From the NCBI GenBank assembly GCA_965279705.1, contig OZ257257.1:1302001-1366000 (forward strand): DNA of 64,000 nucleotides. The letters run 5' to 3'. Under the pieces are notes generated by a model that ran no database searches, had not been told where the DNA came from, and saw only the letters and a program-made list of their open reading frames with translations. Source of the DNA: Stagnimonas sp965279705. GTDB taxonomy: Bacteria; Pseudomonadota; Gammaproteobacteria; Nevskiales; Nevskiaceae. The first letter of the stretch is position 1. Each line of letters opens with the position of its first letter. This document shows positions 51,610 to 60,638 of the stretch, one piece after another. Made by a program: the position numbers and the translations under genes.

Positions 51610-52704
51610 ATGCCCATGATGGAACCCATCCGCCACTTCGATGGCACCCGCGACTCCCATCGGCCGATGGCGCGCGTCGATAACGTGCGCGAGGCGTCGA
51701 AGGACTTTCGTCGCAGCATGCTGGCCCGGCCCAAGGTGCGGTTCTACAAATCCTTCGAGCTGGTACGCGTGCCGTATCCGTCCAAGTTCGGCTACCTCAA
51801 CGCCTTCGCGGGCGTGACGCCGTTCATGCATCTCTGCAACCGCCTGTTCGTGATCCAGTTCGATACCGCCGAAGGCGTGAAGACCCTGCTCGCCAGCCCC
51901 TCCGACTGGGAGCACCAGCGCAGCACGCCGTTTTTCGCCCAGCTCGACGCCCTTGCCGGCAGGCTGACACCGGTGATGGAGGGCCTGATGCTGAAGAAGG
52001 CCAATACCGTGCTCGGCTGCCTCGCCAGTATCGGGCTCCAGCCCAGCGACATCGACTACCTCACCTACGACCATCTGCACACGCAGAACGTCACGCGCTG
52101 GCTGGGCGGGGCGGGGCAGCAGGCGATCTTTCCCAACGCCAAGTTATTGATCATGCGCGAGGAGTGGGAAAGCGCGCAGGCGTTGATCCCCTGGCAGAAC
52201 CAGTGGTACTGCCCCGGCGGCATTGCGGGCGTGCCGGCATCACGTGTGCAGTTGCTGGATGACAGCGTGTTTCTGGGCAATGGCGCGGTGGCGCTGGTGC
52301 GCACCAAGGGGCACACCGAGGGCAACCACAGCATCGTCGCGCATACCGACCAGGGCCTGCTGGTGACCAGCGAAAACGGCGTGAGCCTGGATGCCTACGA
52401 ACCCAAGCACTCGAAGATTCCCGGGGTCGCCGCCTACGCGAAACAGACTGGGGCCGAGGTCATCATCAACGGCAACACGCAGGAATACGTGGTCGATCAA
52501 TACATCTCGATGGTGCAGGAGAAATCCATCGCCGGGCCCAACCCGAAGGACGAGCGTTTCCCCAACATGGCGCCCTCGTCCGAGGGGCGCGGCTACTGGC
52601 TGTTCCCCGGCACCGCACCGACGGCGCTAGTGGGCGATCTGGAGTTCGGTCAGTTGGTCGCGGCGAAAAAGGCTGCCCGCGCCGAGACACGCCTCGCGGC
52701 CTGA
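51610..52704 (+). CDS. Metallo-beta-lactamase-fold protein with altered metal motif
   Basis: A 364-residue protein. The MBL pattern is partly visible: D-I-D-Y-L-T-Y-D-H-L-H-T-Q-N where H-x-H-x-D-H is expected, then T-K-G-H-T-E-G-N-H-S at the position of the third metal His. The bridging-Asp position reads V-T-S-E-N-G instead of the usual T-G-D. Several ligands thus differ from canonical hydrolases. It is divergent from a TetR regulator, so ligand-controlled expression is likely. The ATG at 51610 has AAGGAGA upstream. Substrate unknown. Confidence 0.7.
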   Translation: MPMMEPIRHFDGTRDSHRPMARVDNVREASKDFRRSMLARPKVRFYKSFELVRVPYPSKFGYLNAFAGVTPFMHLCNRLFVIQFDTAEGVKTLLASPSDWEHQRSTPFFAQLDALAGRLTPVMEGLMLKKANTVLGCLASIGLQPSDIDYLTYDHLHTQNVTRWLGGAGQQAIFPNAKLLIMREEWESAQALIPWQNQWYCPGGIAGVPASRVQLLDDSVFLGNGAVALVRTKGHTEGNHSIVAHTDQGLLVTSENGVSLDAYEPKHSKIPGVAAYAKQTGAEVIINGNTQEYVVDQYISMVQEKSIAGPNPKDERFPNMAPSSEGRGYWLFPGTAPTALVGDLEFGQLVAAKKAARAETRLAA

Positions 52705-52710
52705 GTACGC

Positions 52711-54159
52711 TCAGCGCGCCAGCAGCGTTTGATAGAGCTGCCGATACTGGCGCGCCGAGGCGGCCCAGCCGAAGTCGCGCGCCATGCCGTTGCGCCGCAG
52801 CGCGGCACGGCTGACGGGGTCAGCATGCAGCTCGATGCCACGCGTGAGCGCCCAGATCACGCCCCCGACATCGGCGTTCTCGAAGCTCACGCCAGTGGCG
52901 CTGCCATCGGCCAGCGTCTGCGCGGTGGCGTCGACCACCGTATCGGCCAGTCCACCCGTGCGACGCACCAGCGGCATCGTGCCGTAACGCAGGGCGTAGA
53001 GCTGGTTGAGTCCGCAGGGCTCGAAGCGCGAGGGCATCAGCAGCAAATCCGCTGCCGCAGTGAGCTGATGCGCCAGTGCTTCGTTGTGCGTGATGCAAGC
53101 CGTCACCTTGCCGGCTGAAGCCAGCGCCCAGTCGCGCAGCGCCGCCTCCAGCGCGGGGTCGCCACTCGCCAGCACGACGAGCTGCAGCGGCAATTGCTGG
53201 ATAGCCTCGCGCGCAGCGAGCAGCAGGTCGGCCCCCTTCTGGTCAGCGAGGCGGCCGATGAAGATGGCGAGCGGCATGTGCTCGTCCACCTTGATTCCGA
53301 GGGTCAGCGACACCGCCAGCCGGTTGGCGCGCTTGCCGGCCTCGACCGTGGCGGCGTCGTAGCGCTGCGCCAGATGCGCGTCGCGTGCCGGGTTCCACAC
53401 GGTGTCGTCGATGCCATTTAGGATGCCGCTGAGCTTGTCCGCCCGCTGTTGCAGCAAGCCCTCCAACCCGCAACCGAAGGCCGGCGTGCGGATTTCCTGT
53501 GCGTAGGTCGGGCTGACGGTGGTGATGGCATCGGCAAAATTGAGCCCGCCCTTCATGCAGCTGAAACCACCCCAGAACTCCAGTGCGTCCGGCGTGAACC
53601 AGTGCGGCGGCAGTTGCAGCGCATCAAAGGCCTCGCGCCCGAACTGGCCCTGATACGCCAGGTTGTGGATGGTGAATACGATGCGCGGCCGTGCTGCCGA
53701 GGCCGCGAGCCAGGGTGCTGCGAGTGCCGCCTGCCAGTCGTGCAGGTGCACCACATCGGGTGCAAAGCCGATCACGCCCTGTTGCACAAACGCCGCTACC
53801 GCCGCCGAGAAGGTGCCGAAGCGAAAGGCGCTATCGGCGAAGGGCTGATGGTTTTCGTCGGCATAGGGCGTGCCGGGGCGGTCGAACAGCGCGGGCGCAT
53901 CGAACAGGTACACCGGCAGGCCATCGGCCAAAGCACCGCGCCGCACGGTGAACTCCACCGCGTTCACGCGCAGCTGTGTGATGGCTTGTGTCTCGCCGAG
54001 GGCTGCTTGCACACCCCGATAGGCGGGCAGCGCCACGCGGGCATCGCAGTTGATGCCGCGTAGCGCCGAGGGCAGGGCGCTGACCACATCGCCCAGGCCG
54101 CCGGTCTTGGCCAGCGGGAAGCACTCGGCGGCGGCATGGAGGATGCGTAAGGGGTTCAT
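52711..54159 (-). CDS. glgA: Glycogen synthase (ADP-glucose)
   Basis: A 482-residue GT5-family enzyme, the usual length. The N-terminal K-T-G-G-L-G-D-V motif binds ADP-glucose; H-L-H-D-W-Q, F-T-I-H-N-L-A-Y-Q-G, L-N-G-I-D and P-S-R-F-E-P-C-G-L-N-Q-L-Y-A-L-R-Y-G-T near residue 380 are all conserved. It elongates alpha-1,4-glucan. It is transcribed opposite to the glgC operon from a shared 108-base gap (54160-54267). The start ATG complements 54157-54159. Confidence 0.96.
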   Translation of the reverse strand: MNPLRILHAAAECFPLAKTGGLGDVVSALPSALRGINCDARVALPAYRGVQAALGETQAITQLRVNAVEFTVRRGALADGLPVYLFDAPALFDRPGTPYADENHQPFADSAFRFGTFSAAVAAFVQQGVIGFAPDVVHLHDWQAALAAPWLAASAARPRIVFTIHNLAYQGQFGREAFDALQLPPHWFTPDALEFWGGFSCMKGGLNFADAITTVSPTYAQEIRTPAFGCGLEGLLQQRADKLSGILNGIDDTVWNPARDAHLAQRYDAATVEAGKRANRLAVSLTLGIKVDEHMPLAIFIGRLADQKGADLLLAAREAIQQLPLQLVVLASGDPALEAALRDWALASAGKVTACITHNEALAHQLTAAADLLLMPSRFEPCGLNQLYALRYGTMPLVRRTGGLADTVVDATAQTLADGSATGVSFENADVGGVIWALTRGIELHADPVSRAALRRNGMARDFGWAASARQYRQLYQTLLAR

Positions 54160-54267
54160 GGGTCGAATTATCCATGAAGCCATTGCATGGCTCGCAGCCA
54201 TTCAGATGAAGCCGCCTACGATAGAGTCATCCAAAGCGCCGCAGAGCCCCAGAGGAGAGTGGGTACG

Positions 54268-55539
54268 ATGAACGCCAAGACCGCGAGCAACGAGCAGGAC
54301 AGCCGCTTCGTCAGCCGCCTCACTCGCGAGACGCTGGCGCTGGTCATGGCCGGTGGACGCGGCTCGCGGCTCATGCAGCTCACACTTTCGCGCGCCAAGC
54401 CGGCGGTGCCGTTCGGCGGCAAGTTCCGCATCATCGATTTCACCCTCTCCAACTGCATCAACAGCGGCATTCGGCGCGTCGGCGTGCTCACCCAGTACAA
54501 GAGCCATTCGCTGATCCGTCACCTGCAACAGGGCTGGGGATTTTTACGCGGCCAGTTCGGCGAGTTCGTCGAGTTGCTGCCCGCCGAGCAGCGCGGCGAG
54601 GTCTACGGTTGGTACGAGGGTACCGCCGATGCGGTATTCCAGAATCTCGATTTCATTCGCCGCTGTCAGCCCGCGTACGTGCTCGTACTGGCCGGCGATC
54701 ACATCTACAAGATGGACTACGGCCCCATGCTCGCGCAGCACGCCCGCACCGGCGCGCAGGTCACGGTCGGCTGCATCGAGGTGCCTCTGCAAGAGGCGCG
54801 TGGCTTCGGCGTGATGCAGGTGGACGAGAGCAATCGCATCACCGAGTTCCAGGAAAAACCGGACGCCCCGAACAGCCTGCCCGGCAAGCCCGAACTCGCA
54901 CTCGCCAGCATGGGCATCTACGTGTTCGACGCGCGCTTCCTGCTGGAGCAGCTTTCGCGTGACGCCGGCGTGAGCGAGTCCAGCCACGATTTCGGTAAGG
55001 ATATTGTTCCGTCGATGATCGCGGACGGCAGCGTCTACGCCTATCGCTTCAACGACCTCTACAAGCCCGAGCAGCAGGGCTATTGGCGCGACGTAGGCAC
55101 CATCGATGCCTTCTGGCAGGCCAATATCGAGCTGACCTATGTGCTGCCCGACCTCAACCTCTACGACGCCGACTGGCCGATCTGGACCTTGCAGGAGCAG
55201 GTGCCACCTGCCAAGTTCGTATTCGACGAGGGTGAGGTGGCTGGTACGGCGATCGAGTCGTTGGTGGCTGGCGGCTGCATCGTCTCCGGCGCGCAGGTGC
55301 GGCGCAGCGTGCTGTTCGTCAATGCGCGCGTCGAGCGCGGCTCGCTGGTGGAAGACTCGCTGCTGCTGCCCGGCTCAAAGGTTGGCAGCAACTGCAAAAT
55401 TCGCCGAGCCATCATTGACGAAGGCTGCACCATCCCCGACGACACCTGCATCGGCTACGACCGCGCGAAGGACAAGAAGAACTATCACGTCAGCGCCGGT
55501 GGCGTGACGCTGGTGACGCGCGAGATGCTGGAAAGCTAA
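54268..55539 (+). CDS. glgC: Glucose-1-phosphate adenylyltransferase
   Basis: A 423-residue ADP-glucose pyrophosphorylase. N-terminal A-G-G-R-G-S-R-L and K-P-A-V-P-F-G-G-K-F-R, then G-T-A-D-A-V-F-Q-N, D-H-I-Y-K-M-D-Y and the C-terminal left-handed beta-helix (V-E-D-S-L-L-L-P-G-S-K-V...) are visible. It supplies ADP-glucose to GlgA. The ATG at 54268 has AGGAGAG upstream. The glgB ATG begins immediately after its stop codon. Confidence 0.97.
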   Translation: MNAKTASNEQDSRFVSRLTRETLALVMAGGRGSRLMQLTLSRAKPAVPFGGKFRIIDFTLSNCINSGIRRVGVLTQYKSHSLIRHLQQGWGFLRGQFGEFVELLPAEQRGEVYGWYEGTADAVFQNLDFIRRCQPAYVLVLAGDHIYKMDYGPMLAQHARTGAQVTVGCIEVPLQEARGFGVMQVDESNRITEFQEKPDAPNSLPGKPELALASMGIYVFDARFLLEQLSRDAGVSESSHDFGKDIVPSMIADGSVYAYRFNDLYKPEQQGYWRDVGTIDAFWQANIELTYVLPDLNLYDADWPIWTLQEQVPPAKFVFDEGEVAGTAIESLVAGGCIVSGAQVRRSVLFVNARVERGSLVEDSLLLPGSKVGSNCKIRRAIIDEGCTIPDDTCIGYDRAKDKKNYHVSAGGVTLVTREMLES

Positions 55540-57798
55540 ATGCCTGCTTCCAATGATGGCCCTGATTCGCGTCTGCTGATCGACGCTGCGGCCGCCAGCG
55601 CGCTGGCGGCGGGCGAGGTGGGCGATCCATTTGCCGTGCTCGGCCCGCACCCTTGCGATAGCGGGCTGATCGTGCGCGCCTTTCTACCGGGCGCGCTCGA
55701 TGTGCAGCTGCGCTGCCGGGCGACGGATCGCGTGCTGGCCACGCTCACCCCGATGCAGGTCGATGGCCTCTTCGCTGGATTGCTTGATGTGCCTGTGCCG
55801 TACTGCCTGCACATCCGCTGGCCTGCCGCCGAGGGTGGCGAGACCGTGCAGCGCACTGAAGACCCTTACAGCTTCGGCACGCTGCTAGGCGCGCTCGATC
55901 TGCACCTGTTTGCCGAGGGTCATCATCAATCGCTGGCGCAGTGTCTGGGTGCACAGGCAATGGCCGTGGACGGCATCGACGGTGTGCGTTTCGCGGTCTG
56001 GGCACCGCACGCGCGGCGGGTCTCGGTGGTCGGCCCGTTCAATGGCTGGGATGGCCGACGGCACCCGATGCGTCGCCGGGTCGAGAACGGCGTGTGGGAG
56101 TTGTTCCTTCCGCGTCTCGCAGTCGGCGAGAGCTATCAGTACGAAATCCTCACCGCCGATGGCACGCTGCTGCGTAAGGCTGATCCGCTGGCGCGGCAGG
56201 CACTGGTCGCGCCTCTCACGGCATCGGTGGTGTTCGATCCAAAACCCTTCGAATGGCACGACGCGGCGTGGATGCGCGAACGCACAGCGCAGCAAGCGCC
56301 CGCTGCGCCAATGTCGATCTATGAAGTCCATGCCGCCAGCTGGCGACGTCATCCCGATGACAGCGCCTACCAGTGGCCCGAACTCGCGGCGGCGCTGATC
56401 CCCTATGTGGTCGAGATGGGCTTCACCCACATCGAGCTGCTGCCAGTGACGGCGCATCCCTTCGGCGGCAGCTGGGGCTATCAGCCGCTGTCGCTGTTCG
56501 CGCCGCAGCCGGAGTGGGGCACGCCACGAGAGTTCGCCGCGTTTGTAGACGCCTGCCACGCCGCCGGGATTGGCGTGTTGCTGGACTGGGTTCCGGCGCA
56601 TTTCCCCGACGACGCCCACGGTCTGGGTCGCTTCGACGGCACCGCGCTCTACGAGCATGCCGATCCGCGTGAAGGGTTTCATCGCGACTGGAAAACACTG
56701 ATCTACAACTTCGGCCGCAGCGAAGTAGCTGGCTTTCTGGTCGCCTCGGCGCTGCACTGGCTGAGCGAATACCACCTCGACGGCCTGCGGGTGGATGCGG
56801 TCGCCTCGATGCTGCACCGCGACTATTCGCGCCCCAAGGGCGAGTGGCTGCCGAACCGGTTTGGTGGCCGCGAAAACCTCGAAGCGGTGGACTTCGTGCG
56901 CGCGCTCAACACGCGGGTGCAGGCACAGTGCCCTGGCGCGCTGGTGATTGCCGAGGAGTCCACCAGCTGGCCCGGCGTCACCCGCCCGGTCGCCGAAGGC
57001 GGGCTTGGGTTCTCCTGCAAATGGAATCTGGGCTGGATGAACGACACGCTGGCCTATGCGCAGCTCGACCCGATCTATCGCAGTACGGCACATGAGCGCC
57101 TCACTTTCGGGCTGATGTATGCCTTCGACGAACGCTTCGTGCTGCCGCTGTCGCACGACGAAGTGGTGCATCAAAAAGGCTCGCTCTGGCGCAAGCAGCC
57201 TGGCGATGACTGGCAGAAGTTCGCGGGCCTGCGCGGTCTGTTCGGCTGGATGTGGGCGCATCCCGGCAAGAAGCTGCTGTTCATGGGCGGCGAGCTGGCG
57301 CAGAAGGCCGAGTGGAATCACGACCGCGAACTCGACTGGCCCGCACTCGCACACGCCGCACCGCAGGGCGCGCTGCATCGCGGCGTGCAGTCGGCGGTGC
57401 GCGATCTCAACCGGCTATATCGCACGCTGCCGGCGCTGCATGCGCAGGATGATCTGCCGCAGGGCTTCGAGTGGCGGCTGGTCGATGCGCGGCTGGAGAG
57501 CCTGTTTGCCTTCTGCCGTCACGCCAAAGACGCGGCGCCCATCCTGGTGGTGAGCAACTTCACCCCATTGCCGCGCTTCAACGTGACGCTGGGAGTGCCC
57601 TTGGCCGGGCACTGGCGCGAAGTGTTCAACAGCGACGCGGAGGTATACGGCGGCAGCGGGCTAGGCAATCTGGGTGGTGTGCTGGCCGAAGCCACCGCTC
57701 ATCACGGCCAGCCCGCGTGCCTCAAGCTCACCGCGCCGCCGCTTGCGACGGTGTGGCTGGTGTGGGAGGGCGACACCACCGAAGCAATGCGTAACTAA
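55540..57798 (+). CDS. glgB: 1,4-alpha-glucan branching enzyme
   Basis: A 752-residue GH13 branching enzyme with two N-terminal beta domains (to about residue 240) and a catalytic barrel. Catalytic region segments are D-G-L-R-V-D-A-V-A-S-M-L (nucleophile Asp), A-E-E-S-T (acid Glu) and L-S-H-D-E-V-V-H (transition-state Asp). It makes alpha-1,6 branches in glycogen. Its stop codon overlaps the first base of a palindrome that looks like the operator of the toxin-antitoxin pair next in line. Confidence 0.96.
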   Translation: MPASNDGPDSRLLIDAAAASALAAGEVGDPFAVLGPHPCDSGLIVRAFLPGALDVQLRCRATDRVLATLTPMQVDGLFAGLLDVPVPYCLHIRWPAAEGGETVQRTEDPYSFGTLLGALDLHLFAEGHHQSLAQCLGAQAMAVDGIDGVRFAVWAPHARRVSVVGPFNGWDGRRHPMRRRVENGVWELFLPRLAVGESYQYEILTADGTLLRKADPLARQALVAPLTASVVFDPKPFEWHDAAWMRERTAQQAPAAPMSIYEVHAASWRRHPDDSAYQWPELAAALIPYVVEMGFTHIELLPVTAHPFGGSWGYQPLSLFAPQPEWGTPREFAAFVDACHAAGIGVLLDWVPAHFPDDAHGLGRFDGTALYEHADPREGFHRDWKTLIYNFGRSEVAGFLVASALHWLSEYHLDGLRVDAVASMLHRDYSRPKGEWLPNRFGGRENLEAVDFVRALNTRVQAQCPGALVIAEESTSWPGVTRPVAEGGLGFSCKWNLGWMNDTLAYAQLDPIYRSTAHERLTFGLMYAFDERFVLPLSHDEVVHQKGSLWRKQPGDDWQKFAGLRGLFGWMWAHPGKKLLFMGGELAQKAEWNHDRELDWPALAHAAPQGALHRGVQSAVRDLNRLYRTLPALHAQDDLPQGFEWRLVDARLESLFAFCRHAKDAAPILVVSNFTPLPRFNVTLGVPLAGHWREVFNSDAEVYGGSGLGNLGGVLAEATAHHGQPACLKLTAPPLATVWLVWEGDTTEAMRN

Positions 57799-57817
57799 TG
57801 TAGTAACATTTCTACAT
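57798..57817. promoter_or_regulatory. Palindrome, probable operator of the toxin-antitoxin pair
   Basis: ATGTAG (57798-57803) and CTACAT (57812-57817) are inverted copies with an 8-base spacer containing TAACATTT. It lies 21 bases upstream of the antitoxin ATG and overlaps the last base of the glgB stop codon. Type II antitoxins usually bind such dyads to repress their own operon. A good ribosome-binding site, AGGAG, lies at 57828-57832. Confidence 0.6.
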
Positions 57818-57838
57818 AGACCTCATCAGGAGCCGCAC

Positions 57839-58096
57839 ATGGGAATCACCACGCTCTCAAGCCGCGAGTTCAACCAGGATGCCAGCGGTGCCAAGCAGGC
57901 GGCGCGGCGCGGACCGGTGTTCATCACCAATCGCGGCCGGCCCGAGCATGTGCTGCTCAGCATCGAGCAGTACCAGAAGATTACCGGCGGGCAGGCCAGC
58001 ATCGTCGAGCTGCTGGCCATGCCGCGCGCGGGCAAGGTCAAGTTTGACCCGCCGCGTCTGGCCGGCAAGCTCTATCGCCCGGCTGATCTGGGCTGA
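57839..58096 (+). CDS. Phd/YefM-type antitoxin
   Basis: An 85-residue protein with the Phd/YefM N-terminal DNA-binding domain: T-L-S-S-R-E-F-N-Q-D-A-S-G-A-K-Q-A-A, G-P-V-F-I-T-N-R-G-R-P-E-H-V-L-L and a helical, variable C-terminus (L-A-M-P-R-A-G...) that would wrap the toxin. It starts 40 bases after glgB and is followed by a PIN toxin 8 bases later, forming a type II toxin-antitoxin pair inserted within the glycogen operon. Confidence 0.92.
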   Translation: MGITTLSSREFNQDASGAKQAARRGPVFITNRGRPEHVLLSIEQYQKITGGQASIVELLAMPRAGKVKFDPPRLAGKLYRPADLG

Positions 58097-58104
58097 GTGG
58101 CTAG

Positions 58105-58521
58105 ATGTTTCTGCTCGATACCAATGTCGTCTCCGAGTTGCGCAAGGGCAAGGCTGGCAAGGCCAATGCGAAAGTGCTGGCCTGGGCCGGTTCTGTCGCG
58201 GCGAGCAGCCTGCATCTCTCGGCTATCACCATTCTCGAACTCGAAACCGGCATTCTGCTCTTGACGCGTCGTGACTCGAAGCAGGGCGCGGTGTTGCGCA
58301 CCTGGCTGGATCAGCATGTGCTGCCCGCCTTCAACGGCCGCATCCTCGCCATAGACACCGCCGTTGCCCAACGCTGCGCCCAATTGCATGTGCCCGACCC
58401 CCGTGCCGACCGCGATGCCCTCATTGCCGCCACGGCGCTGGTGCATGGCATGACGGTAGTCACTCGCAATGTCGATGACTTCAAGCGGACGGGCGTGGCT
58501 CTGCTCAATCCCTGGCTGTGA
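58105..58521 (+). CDS. VapC-type PIN-domain toxin (FitB-like)
   Basis: A 138-residue PIN nuclease. The acidic metal-binding residues are Asp5 (M-F-L-L-D-T-N-V-V-S), Glu45 (A-I-T-I-L-E-L-E-T-G), Asp104 (R-A-D-R-D-A-L-I-A-A-T-A) and Asp124/125 (T-R-N-V-D-D-F). The N-V-V-S-E-L-R-K motif is typical of FitB/VapC. It presumably cleaves RNA unless bound by the antitoxin encoded just upstream. Its stop TGA overlaps the ATG of glgX (TGATG), which means it is tightly embedded between glgB and glgX. Confidence 0.93.
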   Translation: MFLLDTNVVSELRKGKAGKANAKVLAWAGSVAASSLHLSAITILELETGILLLTRRDSKQGAVLRTWLDQHVLPAFNGRILAIDTAVAQRCAQLHVPDPRADRDALIAATALVHGMTVVTRNVDDFKRTGVALLNPWL

Positions 58522-60638
58522 TGGCACCCATGTCGGAATCACCTCATCGTCTTGAAACCTGCCCCGCTGGACCCCCGGGCGTGCAGCCAGTGGCGCGAGG
58601 CATTCGCTTCTGCGTGTTTGCCGAGGCGGCGCAGAAAGTCGAGCTTTGCATCTTCGACAGCACGGGCGCGCAGGAGCTGCGCCGTTACGAGATGCCCGAA
58701 TGCACCGACGGGATCTGGCATGGCTTTTTACACGGCGGCAGCTTCGGGCTCGTCTATGGCTACCGCGTGCACGGGCAGTACGATCCCGCACGCGGCCTGC
58801 GCTTCAACCCCAACAAGCTGCTGCTCGACCCATACGCGCAAGAGCTGCGCGGCGCGCTGATTTGGGACGACGCGCTCTACGGCTACATCGAGGACGAGGC
58901 CGACAGTGATGCCAGCTTCGATAGCCGCGACAGCGCGCCTTACATGCCCAAGGCCGTGGTGACGCAGCCGTATTTCGACTGGCAGGGCGATAGTCCGCCG
59001 AACGTGCCCTGGGCCAGGACCGTGCTCTACGAACTGCATGTGAAAGGCTTCAGCCAGCAGCGCGAGGACTTGCCGGAGGTGCAGCGCGGCAGCTACTGGG
59101 CGCTGGGCCTGCAAAGCACCATCGCCCATCTGCACGAGCTGGGCGTGACCACCATCGAGCTGCTGCCCATTCAGGCCTTCGTGCGCGACCGTCGCCTCGC
59201 CAAGCTCGGCCTCACCAACTACTGGGGCTACAACACTCTGGCCTGGTTCGCGCCCGATGCAGCTTATGGCGCCAGCGACGATCTCAAGTGGGCGATCCGC
59301 GAGCTGCACAAGGCGGGCATCGAGGTGATTCTCGACGTGGTCTACAACCACAGTGGTGAGGGCGACGAGCTGGGGCCGACCTTGAGTCTGCGCGGCTTCG
59401 GCAACGCCGAGTACTACCGCTTGCTGCCCGACGACGAGCGCCATTACGTCAACGACACCGGTTGCGGCAATACGCTCAACTTCCAGCATCCGCGCGTCAT
59501 CCAGCTGGTGATGGATTCGCTGCGGCACTGGGTCACGGCCTATCACGTTGATGGTTTCCGCTTCGACCTTGGCGTCACGCTCGGCCGCGAGGCGCAGGGT
59601 TTCGATGCCGGCGCTGGGCTATTCGATGCCCTGCTGCAAGACCCTCTGCTGAGCCGCGTCAAGCTCATCGCCGAGCCCTGGGATTTGGGCCCCGGTGGCT
59701 ATCAGGTGGGCCAGTTCCGCGCCGGCTTTGCCGAGTGGAACGACAAGAGTCGCGACGAGCTGCGCCGCTACTGGCGTGGTAATGCGTCTGCGCGCGCCGC
59801 ACTCGCCACGCGGCTACAAGGCTCGGCGGATTGCTTCGACCATGACCGCCGCCGGCCTTGGGCGAGCATCAATTTCATCACCGCGCACGACGGTTTCACG
59901 CTGCAAGACCTCGTGAGCTACGCGCACAAGCACAACGATGCCAATGGCGAGCAGGGCCGCGACGGCTGCACCGAAAACGACTCGGCCAACTGGGGTGTGG
60001 AGGGTGTGACCGAAGAGGTGGAAATCCTCGCGCAACGCGCGCGTATTCAGCGCGCCCTGCTGGCCACGCTGGTCTTCAGCCACGGCACGCCGATGCTGCT
60101 GGCGGGCGACGAGTTCGGCCACACACAACAGGGCAACAACAATCCCTACTGCCAGGACTCCCCACTCACCTGGCTCGACTGGTCGCGCCTCGCCACGCCT
60201 GCGGGCCAAGCGCTGTGCACTTTCACCGCACGCCTGCTGGCGCTGCGGCGCATGTATGCGGCGCTGCGCAGCACCGCCTTTCAGCACGGTCGCCTTGAGC
60301 CGCTGCCCGGCTGGCCAGATGCCATCTGGTTCGACGAACGCGGCCTGCCGCTGAGCGATGCCGACTGGAGTAATGCGCAGGGTCGCCTGCTGGGCTTGCG
60401 TCGCGTCGCGCCGGGCGGTGCAAAGGACGGGTTCGACGTGCTGTATCTGCTCTGCAACGCCGATGCTACGCCGCACGCTTTCGCGCTGCCGCCGCCGCTG
60501 CTGGAAACCAAGCTGCTGCTCGATACCTGCGACGACAGCCAGGATCATGTAGCGGTCGCACGCAGCCATTACACCGTGCGGGCGCACAGCCTCGTGCTGC
60601 TGGCGGCACGCCTGCCATCCGCCGGAGTTTCTGCATGA
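58521..60638 (+). CDS. glgX: Glycogen debranching enzyme (isoamylase-type)
   Basis: A 705-residue GH13 debranching enzyme. A CBM48-type N-terminal domain (V-A-R-G-I-R-F-C-V-F-A-E-A) is followed by Y-E-L-H-V-K-G-F, V-V-Y-N-H-S-G-E-G, the nucleophile segment H-V-D-G-F-R-F-D-L-G, acid L-I-A-E-P-W-D and N-F-I-T-A-H-D-G-F. It hydrolyses alpha-1,6 bonds of partially degraded glycogen. The ATG at 58521 overlaps the vapC stop (TGATG); an alternative ATG at 58530 is possible. The malQ start overlaps its end by 4 bases. Confidence 0.95.
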   Translation: MAPMSESPHRLETCPAGPPGVQPVARGIRFCVFAEAAQKVELCIFDSTGAQELRRYEMPECTDGIWHGFLHGGSFGLVYGYRVHGQYDPARGLRFNPNKLLLDPYAQELRGALIWDDALYGYIEDEADSDASFDSRDSAPYMPKAVVTQPYFDWQGDSPPNVPWARTVLYELHVKGFSQQREDLPEVQRGSYWALGLQSTIAHLHELGVTTIELLPIQAFVRDRRLAKLGLTNYWGYNTLAWFAPDAAYGASDDLKWAIRELHKAGIEVILDVVYNHSGEGDELGPTLSLRGFGNAEYYRLLPDDERHYVNDTGCGNTLNFQHPRVIQLVMDSLRHWVTAYHVDGFRFDLGVTLGREAQGFDAGAGLFDALLQDPLLSRVKLIAEPWDLGPGGYQVGQFRAGFAEWNDKSRDELRRYWRGNASARAALATRLQGSADCFDHDRRRPWASINFITAHDGFTLQDLVSYAHKHNDANGEQGRDGCTENDSANWGVEGVTEEVEILAQRARIQRALLATLVFSHGTPMLLAGDEFGHTQQGNNNPYCQDSPLTWLDWSRLATPAGQALCTFTARLLALRRMYAALRSTAFQHGRLEPLPGWPDAIWFDERGLPLSDADWSNAQGRLLGLRRVAPGGAKDGFDVLYLLCNADATPHAFALPPPLLETKLLLDTCDDSQDHVAVARSHYTVRAHSLVLLAARLPSAGVSA

